Assembly (NCBI GenBank): GCA_028707415.1
Contig: JAQWBC010000067.1
Span: 1 to 5,992 of the forward strand
DNA: 5,992 nt
Direction: 5' to 3'
DNA from: Candidatus Izemoplasmatales bacterium
GTDB lineage: Bacteria > Bacillota_I > Bacilli_A > Izemoplasmatales > Hujiaoplasmataceae
Shown here: piece by piece, positions 1 through 4,884 of the stretch
Layout: each line of letters begins with the position of its first letter
Position numbering within the stretch: position 1 is the first letter of the stretch
Notes under the pieces: generated by a model
What the model was told of the DNA's origin: nothing
Databases searched by the model: none
Seen by the model: only the letters and a program-made list of their open reading frames with translations
Position numbers and translations under genes: made by a program

Positions 1-54
1 AGCAATGGACTGAAAATCCATGTGTCGCCAGTTCAATTCTGGCCTGGACCACCA
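1..54 (+). tRNA. tRNA-Phe (GAA anticodon), 3' part only
   Basis: The window starts inside a tRNA gene. The anticodon stem is 5-9 paired with 17-21, and its loop CTGAAAA (10-16) gives anticodon GAA at 12-14, which reads Phe codons. A five-base variable loop (22-26) follows. The T arm pairs 27-31 with 39-43 around the loop TTCAATT. The 3' acceptor strand is 44-50, the discriminator is A51, and CCA is encoded at 52-54. The acceptor 5' strand and D arm lie upstream of the window. All visible stems pair fully, so this copy looks functional, unlike the two related copies downstream. Confidence 0.93.
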
Positions 55-68
55 TCTGGAGCGCCAAT

Positions 69-92
69 AAGCCCTTTTCGAAGGGCTTTTTT
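69..92 (+). terminator. Rho-independent terminator of the tRNA-Phe gene
   Basis: An eight-base-pair stem, AAGCCCTT (69-76) with AAGGGCTT (81-88), closes a TTCG tetraloop and is followed by a T run through 92. It lies 15 bases after the encoded CCA and should end the tRNA transcript. The same hairpin with identical flanks is present twice more, at 3022 and 5718. Confidence 0.93.
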
Positions 93-122
93 GTTTACTT
101 ATTTTTTGAAGACAACCTGATT

Positions 123-151
123 TTGACACATGGATAACCATTGTTTAAAAA
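123..151 (+). promoter_or_regulatory. Possible upstream promoter for the RDD gene
   Basis: A perfect TTGACA (-35) at 123-128 is followed after 17 bases by TAAAAA at 146-151, a 4/6 match to the -10 consensus. It lies just after the tRNA terminator. It could give a second, longer transcript for the gene at 228, but the -10 is weak. Confidence 0.35.
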
Positions 152-171
152 AGAAAATATATAGGCTCATA

Positions 172-200
172 TTTACCGGATGTCGTTGGCATGGTATAAT
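172..200 (+). promoter_or_regulatory. Sigma-A-type promoter of the RDD gene
   Basis: A consensus TATAAT (195-200) is preceded by TGG, making an extended -10 element. TTTACC (172-177), a 4/6 match to the -35 box, lies 17 bases upstream. The start point would fall near 207, leaving a leader of about 20 bases with GAGGGA (218-223) before the ATG at 228. This gives the first gene after the tRNA its own promoter. Confidence 0.7.
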
Positions 201-227
201 TCATTATATTAATAATCGAGGGATATA

Positions 228-650
228 ATGGAGCTGGACAATAAAACATATAATGAGTATGATGCCGTGTACAGATATAAAAAAAGTATTCAACTCGACA
301 ACTTTTTTGGTTTTGTCATCCTCGCGCCACTAGTTTTTGTCTTTGGACGCTATTTTAAAGAATATTTGGTTTTGAGACAGGTTTTTTTACTTCTTGTGGT
401 AATTGGCTTTTCTTGTTTTTTTCTGTCGGATAAAATATTCAAAGGGGCAAGCCTCGGAAAAAGAATCTATAAAATTAAGTTGGTTAGTAGCACAGAAAAC
501 GAGAATGTGCCTATAATCTCAATTATCTATCGAAGATTTTTAGAGGTCTGGATACATCCGGTGTTTACAAAGATGACCTTTCTGGAAAAATCGAGATATA
601 TCGATCAAAATACAGGATCAAGAATTGTTATATCGGAACATAAAAGATAA
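228..650 (+). CDS. RDD family membrane protein
   Basis: The 140-residue product is an integral membrane protein of the RDD type. Residues 16-24 carry the spaced R...D pair that opens RDD domains. Hydrophobic helices span about 25-41 and 48-67. The segment GASLGKRIYKIKLV (73-86) matches the conserved cytoplasmic loop of the family, and IYRRFLEVW near residue 100 begins the last, poorly hydrophobic part. RDD proteins are widespread and mostly uncharacterised; some have been linked to ion or solute transport, but nothing here fixes a substrate. The start is the ATG preceded by GAGGGA at a four-base gap and by a good promoter. It is the first gene after tRNA-Phe and stands alone, with no terminator before the next gene. 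Family assignment is fairly sure; function is unknown. Confidence 0.75.
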   Translation: MELDNKTYNEYDAVYRYKKSIQLDNFFGFVILAPLVFVFGRYFKEYLVLRQVFLLLVVIGFSCFFLSDKIFKGASLGKRIYKIKLVSSTENENVPIISIIYRRFLEVWIHPVFTKMTFLEKSRYIDQNTGSRIVISEHKR

Positions 651-698
651 CATTAATTTAATCCCCGTTCACCGAAACTAAATCACCAACATATGATA

Positions 699-743
699 GA
701 AACGACTAAAAATCCATTGGGTGCACTACAGATATAAATATCT
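699..743 (+). repeat. Possible decayed tRNA-Phe anticodon-arm repeat (copy a)
   Basis: Bases 701-717 match the tRNA-Phe anticodon arm (5-21) at 14 of 17 positions without gaps, including the ACT and AAAATCCAT runs. The left stem half no longer pairs well. Downstream, AGATAT (730-735) and ATATCT (738-743) form a short hairpin roughly where a T arm would be. The site lies in the gap between two single genes, in the same orientation as the tRNA. The match is short and the DNA AT-rich, so chance is possible. Confidence 0.25.
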
Positions 744-745
744 AA

Positions 746-752
746 AAGGGAG
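746..752 (+). promoter_or_regulatory. Ribosome binding site deciding the start of the two-TM gene
   Basis: AAGGGAG lies four bases before ATG 757 and seven before ATG 760. It argues against the upstream GTG at 721, which would put this site inside the coding region. Confidence 0.7.
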
Positions 753-756
753 AAGT

Positions 757-1587
757 ATGATGAAGAATTTTCTTTCCAAATTATTTGTTGATAATAATCC
801 AGAAAGAAAAGAAGAGGAATACTTGTCTACTGATCAAACGGCCGAGTCAGTAAAAAAACTTAAGTCATTTGCTCTTATTTGGATAGTAGTATCGATATGG
901 TTTATATTTGGGCAAATTGGGAGCATTATTAAGTTATTCATTGATTTTCCTTTGTGGGTGGAAATAATATATTCTTTTGTAAACTATGGTGGATTAATAT
1001 CCCTGCTGATTTTGTTCTCAATTATGTATTTGAATTTGAAGAAATATGCGAAAGAGATATCAAAGGATATACCTAATAACGGAATGAGTGATACAAAGCA
1101 CGAGTATTTCGTTGTTGACTTTTTGTTTCGAAGGCAACACACTTTTTGTATATGGTATTTTCCTGAAAACTCAGACAACGATTTTCTTGTTGAAGAGGAC
1201 GGATCCGTTATCACTTTCAAGAACATTGATTCTGCCATTTCATATGCCAAGTCTATGAGTATGAAGTTGGGTTCAAAACAGATTGACACCGTCTATAATC
1301 TAAACCACTTAAAAGAACTGGCCTCTCACTTGGCCAGTGACTTCGATTGCAGTGAAGTCATCAATATTTGGAACATGACCGATGCTTTATGCAATACAAT
1401 TCACGTTGAATTCCATAGCAACCAGGAGGAATATGATCATGTTTATAATGAGTTAATGGGAGGATGCAATACCGCAGTAAATGCGACGATTTATCATCCC
1501 ATATGGAACGAAAATGACCTTAAAACAATTGAAACAATGCTTGATGAATGCCTTCACATCATAAGGAAACATGTCATAAAGCATTAA
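757..1587 (+). CDS. Two-TM protein with conserved-looking soluble C-terminal domain, function unknown
   Basis: The preferred start is ATG 757 (or the adjacent ATG 760) because AAGGGAG at 746-752 lies just upstream; an in-frame GTG at 721 has no such site. The product is 276 residues from 757. Residues 1-37 are charged and polar. Two hydrophobic helices follow at about 38-58 and 68-92. A soluble domain runs from about 115 to the end, mixing beta-like stretches (116-135) with amphipathic helices. The FDC...INIWN...D segment (196-209) and the later GGCN...P.W pattern resemble uncharacterised proteins seen among accessory and immunity-like genes of Gram-positive bacteria, but this comes from memory and is not a firm family call. 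The helical-hairpin layout suggests a membrane-anchored cytoplasmic domain. It is a stand-alone gene between two repeat-like sites, with no clear promoter. Confidence 0.72.
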   Translation: MMKNFLSKLFVDNNPERKEEEYLSTDQTAESVKKLKSFALIWIVVSIWFIFGQIGSIIKLFIDFPLWVEIIYSFVNYGGLISLLILFSIMYLNLKKYAKEISKDIPNNGMSDTKHEYFVVDFLFRRQHTFCIWYFPENSDNDFLVEEDGSVITFKNIDSAISYAKSMSMKLGSKQIDTVYNLNHLKELASHLASDFDCSEVINIWNMTDALCNTIHVEFHSNQEEYDHVYNELMGGCNTAVNATIYHPIWNENDLKTIETMLDECLHIIRKHVIKH

Positions 1588-1594
1588 TCCGAAT

Positions 1595-1643
1595 TTGCAT
1601 AATACGATTGGAAATCGATGTATCAGGAGCAAAAACCCCTCCT
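1595..1643 (+). repeat. Decayed tRNA-Phe-derived repeat (copy b)
   Basis: Bases 1595-1629 match copy 3 of the tRNA-derived repeat (5646-5680) at 25 of 35 positions without a gap, including TTGCAT, AAAT and GATGTATC. CGATT and AATCG pair around GGA, so a hairpin is kept where the anticodon arm should be. At the T-arm position AGGAG (1625-1629) pairs with CTCCT (1639-1643). The terminator part is absent. The site starts seven bases after the stop of the preceding gene and precedes a tiny membrane-peptide gene. Confidence 0.45.
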
Positions 1644-1664
1644 AAACAAAGCATACTGAAGGAA

Positions 1665-1670
1665 AGGTGG
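1665..1670 (+). promoter_or_regulatory. Ribosome binding site for the TTG-started membrane peptide
   Basis: AGGTGG, within the purine-rich AAGGAAAGGTGG, lies eight bases before TTG 1679. It is too close to ATG 1672 (one base) to serve that frame well, which supports the hydrophobic reading frame. Confidence 0.45.
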
Positions 1671-1678
1671 AATGTATT

Positions 1679-1762
1679 TTGATCGTTGTGTATTTTGTGA
1701 TTGCTGGAGCAATTATCGGGTGTATTTACGGGTACTTTGCATACAAAAAAAATAAAAAGTAA
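1679..1762 (+). CDS. 27-residue glycine-zipper membrane peptide
   Basis: Translation from TTG 1679 gives 27 residues: a hydrophobic stretch at 2-22 followed by the basic tail KKNKK. Glycines at 10, 14 and 18 form a GxxxGxxxG glycine zipper, a pattern that favours tight helix packing or oligomers in membranes. A good ribosome binding site lies eight bases upstream. The overlapping frame from ATG 1672 is also 27 codons but reads as a cysteine-rich, charge-mixed peptide with poor start spacing, so I prefer the TTG frame. Size, hydrophobicity and basic tail recall small membrane-active peptides, including type I toxins and regulatory micropeptides. No antisense RNA promoter was identified, so a toxin role is only a possibility. 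It has a gap of its own, bounded by repeat-like sites b and c, which suggests it is the sole cargo of its unit. Confidence 0.5.
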   Translation: MIVVYFVIAGAIIGCIYGYFAYKKNKK

Positions 1763-1834
1763 ATGATAACCATTTTTTTTGATTTATTACCTTCGTGACA
1801 GAAATTACTTTGCGACAAAATAATAATTCCGTTT

Positions 1835-1870
1835 TTCTTGCATAAAACGAGTGAAAATCCTTTGTTTCAG
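1835..1870 (+). repeat. Decayed tRNA-Phe-derived repeat (copy c)
   Basis: Bases 1835-1858 match copy 3 (5643-5666) at 20 of 24 positions without a gap, including TTCTTGCAT and TGAAAAT. The next bases follow the tRNA copy at 18-26 with one extra base. After it, GAAAAT (1870-1875) and ATTTTC (1885-1890) can pair where a T arm would be. No CCA or terminator remains. It is the best of the weak copies because it shares the TTCTTGCAT bases that precede the anticodon stem in copy 3. Confidence 0.45.
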
Positions 1871-1947
1871 AAAATGATATTTCGATTTTCATAAGCAACA
1901 AGACAATGTGAGATTCGAAACCCCCTTCGTTGCCATACATTTAAAAA

Positions 1948-1953
1948 AAGGGG
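1948..1953 (+). promoter_or_regulatory. Ribosome binding site deciding GTG 1962
   Basis: AAGGGG lies eight bases before GTG 1962. The longer reading from GTG 1908 lacks such a site and would add 18 residues translated from this leader. Confidence 0.65.
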
Positions 1954-1961
1954 CAATTACT

Positions 1962-2306
1962 GTGAGAAAAGAAAAAGTCTTGGAAATTGAGAGCATTGTT
2001 GAGAACATGATTAATTTTCAAAGAATGGCAGATGAATACAATGAAACCATGAAAAATAACATTGATTATTTCTCCGTGTTGGCATACCAATTTTTAGAAA
2101 ACTCTATGAAGTCCATAAGCAAAGAAGATTATTTATGCTTAGTCAAGGATTTTGTTATTGAATTGAATAAGCTAAACGAAAAGGCTGACTGTAGTTTGAT
2201 CGAAACAGATGAGAGAGAACAGATATATTCTTTTATTGAAAATATATCAGAGAAACTGGGATATGTTTTTGATTATGATATTACAGAAGAGGTAAGAGAG
2301 TGGTGA
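1962..2306 (+). CDS. Small soluble alpha-helical protein, function unknown
   Basis: The 114-residue product starts at GTG 1962, chosen because of AAGGGG eight bases upstream. It is acidic and lysine-rich with no membrane segment or signal peptide. Heptad-like runs (LEIESIVENMINFQRMADEY near the N-terminus, LVKDFVIELNKLNEK in the middle) suggest an all-helical cytoplasmic protein. I recognise no family and see no catalytic motif. Size, acidity and genomic position would fit an orphan accessory or immunity-like protein, but no toxin partner is adjacent; the nearest upstream gene encodes the tiny glycine-zipper peptide. It lies alone between repeat-like sites c and d and ends with TGA. Confidence 0.68.
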   Translation: MRKEKVLEIESIVENMINFQRMADEYNETMKNNIDYFSVLAYQFLENSMKSISKEDYLCLVKDFVIELNKLNEKADCSLIETDEREQIYSFIENISEKLGYVFDYDITEEVREW

Positions 2307-2336
2307 TTTTATTTTTTCAAAGCAGATCCATAGTGA

Positions 2337-2394
2337 TGCATGTGAATGATATGACGGAAAATCCAATAATCAAAAATTTGTGAATTCGAATTCA
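2337..2394 (+). repeat. Possible decayed tRNA-Phe-derived repeat with palindrome (copy d)
   Basis: GCATG at 2338-2342 is followed by 2353-2365, which matches tRNA-Phe 8-20 at 12 of 13 positions. The spacing between the two parts is longer than in the strong copies. At the T-arm position is TGAATTCGAATTCA (2381-2394), a perfect 14-base palindrome. The site occupies the gap between two single genes in the tRNA orientation. Either element alone could be chance. Confidence 0.3.
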
Positions 2395-2429
2395 ATCATA
2401 GCCGTTTCTCTAGAAAGGAAATATACCAA

Positions 2430-2942
2430 ATGAATACAACGTTTCTTAAAAGCAAGTACTGGATCATTAATGATCTAATAAATATATCTGTGTTTGACGC
2501 AATTATGATATTAGCATATTTTATTATGACAAGTATTAACGAAGAAATGAAGTTTTTAGCACTTACAATCGCCTTATCTTGTGTTGTTGTACCCCTTGTA
2601 ATTATCTCAATATTTTTTCTTGCTCCTAGGACCTATTTATCTATGTTTAGCGTTTCGAACGGTGGCATTCGATGGTATATTAATAAAAAAACTATTGCTG
2701 AGCTTAAATGGGAAGATATGCTAGATGTTAAAATAGAAGTTAGATTATATAGAAAATGTATGGTATTTGATATAGCAAAGCACATATCAGGTTTTAGAAA
2801 AAACGAATTCTATTTCAATGTTGATAAGGAAAATATACAAACAGTTTACAAGTTTTGTAAGAACGAAAATATCAATCTAAAAATAGAAAATTTTATCAAG
2901 AATAAAGAGTATAAGACCCCCATATTTATTTGGAAAAAGTAA
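2430..2942 (+). CDS. Two-TM protein with PH-like domain, function unknown
   Basis: The 170-residue product begins at an ATG ten bases after AAGGA (2415-2419). Two hydrophobic helices lie at about 20-35 and 42-64. The remainder is soluble and reads like a bacterial PH-like domain: a short strand ending in NGGI (77-80), then a strand and the K-W-E-D motif (93-96), where such domains usually carry WeeI, and a C-terminal helix near 135-150. Bacterial two-TM/PH proteins of this build are common and poorly characterised. The gene is strongly AT-rich, with many ATA and TTA codons. Its stop lies seven bases before the second tRNA-derived repeat, whose terminator should end its transcript. The decayed gene at 4885 has a similar build and could be a distant relative. 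The domain call rests on pattern only. Confidence 0.65.
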   Translation: MNTTFLKSKYWIINDLINISVFDAIMILAYFIMTSINEEMKFLALTIALSCVVVPLVIISIFFLAPRTYLSMFSVSNGGIRWYINKKTIAELKWEDMLDVKIEVRLYRKCMVFDIAKHISGFRKNEFYFNVDKENIQTVYKFCKNENINLKIENFIKNKEYKTPIFIWKK

Positions 2943-2949
2943 TATTTTA

Positions 2950-3047
2950 TTGCATGAATCGACTGAAAATTGATGTATCGTTAGTTCAATTCTGGACCAT
3001 ACCATCACTTGGAGCGCCAATAAGCCCTTTTCGAAGGGCTTTTTGTT
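2950..3047 (+). repeat. tRNA-Phe 3'-half plus terminator, copy 2
   Basis: From 2958 onward this aligns with the tRNA-Phe copy at 5-95 with no gap other than one T in the T run. The anticodon arm is present, with ATCGA and TTGAT pairing around CTGAAAA. The T loop TTCAATT is kept, but the T stem has one mismatch and two G.T pairs, and the terminal CCA has become TCA. There is no D arm or 5' acceptor strand upstream, so it cannot be a working tRNA. It differs from copy 3 (5646-5744) at two positions plus one T. This is the pattern left when an element integrates at a tRNA 3' end and displaces the old 3' half. Confidence 0.88.
3022..3044 (+). terminator. Rho-independent terminator within repeat copy 2
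   Basis: The stem 3022-3029 with 3034-3041 closes a TTCG loop and is followed by Ts to 3044. It is identical to the tRNA-Phe terminator apart from one T fewer. It should end transcripts of the PH-like gene and insulate the ATPase region. Confidence 0.88.
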
Positions 3048-3211
3048 TTATTTATTTCGGAGTGCGCTTCGCCTTAAAATCGAGGGCCAAACGGATAGAT
3101 CAAATATCTTCACGGGATAAACAGAAACCCTCTATGAATCGATGACCGAATGAGAAAAACGTTCCCATACACGGAGGCGAAAATGGTTCTTTTTGTGGGA
3201 GTTGAAATCCG

Positions 3212-3334
3212 ATGCTGGCGGAAATCAAATCGATTTTAAATGTTTTGACGGATCAGATTGTAATTTCCCCATGGCGTTATTATTCCAGCCAAAGAACATT
3301 CAAATACTTATATTTCTATTATTGGGAATATTAA
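3212..3334 (+). CDS. Possible 40-residue ORF or gene remnant
   Basis: An ATG ten bases after GTGGGAG (3195-3201) opens 40 codons. The first half (AEIKSILNVLTDQIVISPW) reads like an ordinary helix-strand protein start; the second half is rich in Tyr and Phe and looks like non-coding AT-rich DNA. It may be the N-terminal stub of a gene cut off by rearrangement. An overlapping 18-codon frame at 3183 has the better ribosome binding site, so the call is weak. Confidence 0.2.
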   Translation: MLAEIKSILNVLTDQIVISPWRYYSSQRTFKYLYFYYWEY

Positions 3335-3381
3335 TCATACATTAATGGGAAAAATAATCCTATATTATTAGGAATGGCTTG

Positions 3382-3409
3382 TTGCGTTATTGAACTTTTG
3401 TGGTACAAT
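3382..3409 (+). promoter_or_regulatory. Probable promoter of the ATPase gene
   Basis: TACAAT (3404-3409) preceded by TGG makes an extended -10. TTGCGT (3382-3387) 16 bases upstream is a weak -35, which an extended -10 can tolerate. GGGGGGA (3417-3423) then lies six bases before the ATG at 3430, giving a very short leader. Confidence 0.55.
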
Positions 3410-3429
3410 GATTTTTGGGGGGATAAAGT

Positions 3430-4689
3430 ATGATACCTAAAAACTATAAAAATCGATTGATTGAAGAGTCAATCTCAAAAAAGATGCGATACAGCGGCGC
3501 CGTCGTAATCGAAGGTCCAAAATGGTCGGGCAAATCAACAACTGCAGAATTATTTGCAAAGACGGTGGTTCGACTTCAAAATCCGATCACAAAAAGACAA
3601 TATCAAACATTGGCGACCATCTCCAAAGAAGAGGTTCTATCGGGCGAAAAACCCATCCTCTTTGATGAATGGAATGAAGTTCCGGAAATATGGGATTTTA
3701 TTCGCGTTGACATAGACGAAAATCAATATAAAGGGGCGTATTTGCTTACGGGATCGACCAAAAAGCAAAATATCCCCGTATCACATACCGGAACAGGGCG
3801 GATCAATTCAATTTTCATGCGCCCCTTGAGTCTTTTTGAGAGTGGGATTTCATCCGGAACCGTTTCTTTAGGTGATTTGTTTGATGGAAAAACCATTAAC
3901 TCGGTTAGGTCCACGGTGGCAATCAATGACATGGCTCGTTTCATCTGCTCCGGAGGATGGCCTGACATCATCGACCTGTCAATGGAAGATCAATTGTCTG
4001 TTCCAAGAGATTTATTAGCTAGTATCATCGAAAAAGACGTGGATGAAGTCGATGGGGTGAAGAAAGACAAAGAGAAGATGAGGAAGTTCATCCGAAGTTA
4101 TGCTCGGAATATTTCCACATTAGCGACCAACAAAACGATTTATCAAGACCAAATCAACGAAGGGTTATTGATCGACCCAAAAACCTTTGATTCCTATTTG
4201 AATGCACTTCAAAGGCTATATATCATTGAAAATATCCGTGCCTGGTCTCCAAAAATCAGAAGCGCGAGCACGATTCGGACATCAGAAAAGAAACAGTTTG
4301 TTGATCCAAGTATCGCTATCGCTGCCTTGGGGATGTCGCCAGAAAAATTGAAACAGGATTATTCAACATTCGGGTTTTATTTTGAATCCATTTGCACACG
4401 GGATTTGCGCGTATATGCACAGACAATGGGAGGAGAAATTTTCCATTATAATGACTCATCCGGACTAGAAATCGATCTTATAATCGAATTGTCGGATGGT
4501 AGATGGGCTGGAGTCGAAGTCAAGTTGGGGGAAAACGAAGTTGAGAAGGCGGCAGGCAATCTAAAAAAACTTGCCTGGCTCCATGAAAATTTGAAGCCCT
4601 CTTTCTTAATGATTCTCACAAACACGCAATTAGGGTACCAAAGAGCGGATGGGGTTTTTGTTATCCCTCTTGGTTGTTTAAAACCATAA
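3430..4689 (+). CDS. AAA_14/DUF4143 family ATPase
   Basis: The 419-residue product is a full-length member of the AAA_14 plus DUF4143 family (COG1373-type). Walker A is GPKWSGKST (29-37), Walker B is ILFDE (76-80) followed by the typical W, and YLLTGST (104-110) is the sensor region. HTGTGR (119-124) and MRPLSLFESG (130-139) are family hallmarks. The C-terminal domain, from about 230, ends in a restriction-endonuclease-like pattern, E347-x-D349 ... E363-V-K365, which in this family is often thought to be a structural or vestigial nuclease fold. Biochemical roles remain poorly defined; such genes are frequent in accessory DNA. The start follows GGGGGGA at six bases and a promoter. The gene is visibly less AT-rich than its neighbours, with many GGC, ATC and GTC codons, which suggests a different origin. 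It is the only clearly enzymatic gene here and lies between repeat copies 2 and 3. It does not look like an integrase. Confidence 0.93.
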   Translation: MIPKNYKNRLIEESISKKMRYSGAVVIEGPKWSGKSTTAELFAKTVVRLQNPITKRQYQTLATISKEEVLSGEKPILFDEWNEVPEIWDFIRVDIDENQYKGAYLLTGSTKKQNIPVSHTGTGRINSIFMRPLSLFESGISSGTVSLGDLFDGKTINSVRSTVAINDMARFICSGGWPDIIDLSMEDQLSVPRDLLASIIEKDVDEVDGVKKDKEKMRKFIRSYARNISTLATNKTIYQDQINEGLLIDPKTFDSYLNALQRLYIIENIRAWSPKIRSASTIRTSEKKQFVDPSIAIAALGMSPEKLKQDYSTFGFYFESICTRDLRVYAQTMGGEIFHYNDSSGLEIDLIIELSDGRWAGVEVKLGENEVEKAAGNLKKLAWLHENLKPSFLMILTNTQLGYQRADGVFVIPLGCLKP

Positions 4690-4884
4690 ATGACTTTGAT
4701 TTGGCTCCCATTTTTAGGTTTCCATATTTTACATATGCGAATGGCGTTGGACACGCTGCGGAGTGTATAATATTTGGGAAATAATTACTGAAGCAGAAGA
4801 AATCCCTTACAATTCTTGGCGGATTCAACAGAAAATTTATGGGAATAACGGGATTATGAAACTTATTTGAAAGGATGAAATCAG
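4690..4884. other. Gap between the ATPase and the decayed gene
   Basis: No start-bearing gene is seen. One frame is open from 4718 to the TGA at 4868 and reads protein-like in its second half (IWEIITEAEEIPYNSW), but it lacks a start and a ribosome binding site, so it may be a gene fragment. A TATAAT at 4766-4771 has no good -35 at normal spacing. Confidence 0.35.
4821..4841 (+). repeat. Possible decayed tRNA-Phe-derived repeat (copy f)
   Basis: With one inserted T (4825), these bases match copy 3 (5652-5671) at 17 of 20 positions, including GGAT and GAAAATT. No T-arm part or terminator follows. It lies in the gap between the ATPase and the next gene, in the same orientation as the other copies. 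The single indel and short length keep this weak. Confidence 0.2.

Larger units (their letters stand above)
3050..3429. other. Gene-poor stretch between repeat copy 2 and the ATPase gene
   Basis: About 380 bases without a convincing full gene. A strong ribosome binding site (GGAGG, 3174-3178) precedes an 18-codon frame at 3183-3239, and a 40-codon frame lies at 3212-3334; either could be the leftover of a truncated gene. ATGAATCGA at 3134-3142 repeats bases of copy 2, and a loose tRNA-like match at 3198-3210 is not significant by eye. The last 50 bases carry the probable ATPase promoter. Confidence 0.5.

Noticed and set aside
721..756. GTG 721 as start of the two-TM protein
   Set aside because: No ribosome binding site; the 12 extra codons contain the AAGGGAG site that serves ATG 757 or 760.
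984..1289. 101-codon minus-strand ORF
   Set aside because: Antisense shadow of the two-TM gene on the + strand.
1672..1755. ATG-started 27-codon frame overlapping the glycine-zipper peptide
   Set aside because: Only one base separates AGGTGG from the ATG, and the product mixes Cys, Arg and aromatic residues without a clear segment. It is kept as the alternative to be tested.
1713..1940. 75-codon minus-strand ORF
   Set aside because: It runs across the membrane-peptide gene, repeat copy c and the leader of the next gene, has no ribosome binding site, and has a composition typical of antisense AT-rich DNA.
2950..3007. Copy 2 (and copy 3) as a complete second tRNA gene
   Set aside because: No D arm or 5' acceptor strand is found upstream of either copy, the T stem has a mismatch, and copy 2 ends in TCA instead of CCA.
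2930..3145. 71-codon + strand ORF overlapping the end of the PH-like gene
   Set aside because: It is translated from repeat copy 2 and its terminator hairpin, which are explained as RNA-derived sequence. It lacks a plausible ribosome binding site.
3198..3210. Another anticodon-arm-like match in the gap after copy 2
   Set aside because: Only about 10 of 13 bases match and there is no flanking TTGCAT or second hairpin, which is expected by chance in this sequence.
3340..3365. ATGGGAAAAATAATCC-like tRNA-arm resemblance before the ATPase promoter
   Set aside because: It needs several gaps to align, so it is not distinguishable from AT-rich background.
3723..4754. Minus-strand ORFs at 3723-3971 and 4446-4754
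   Set aside because: They are antisense to the well-supported ATPase gene and resemble no protein.
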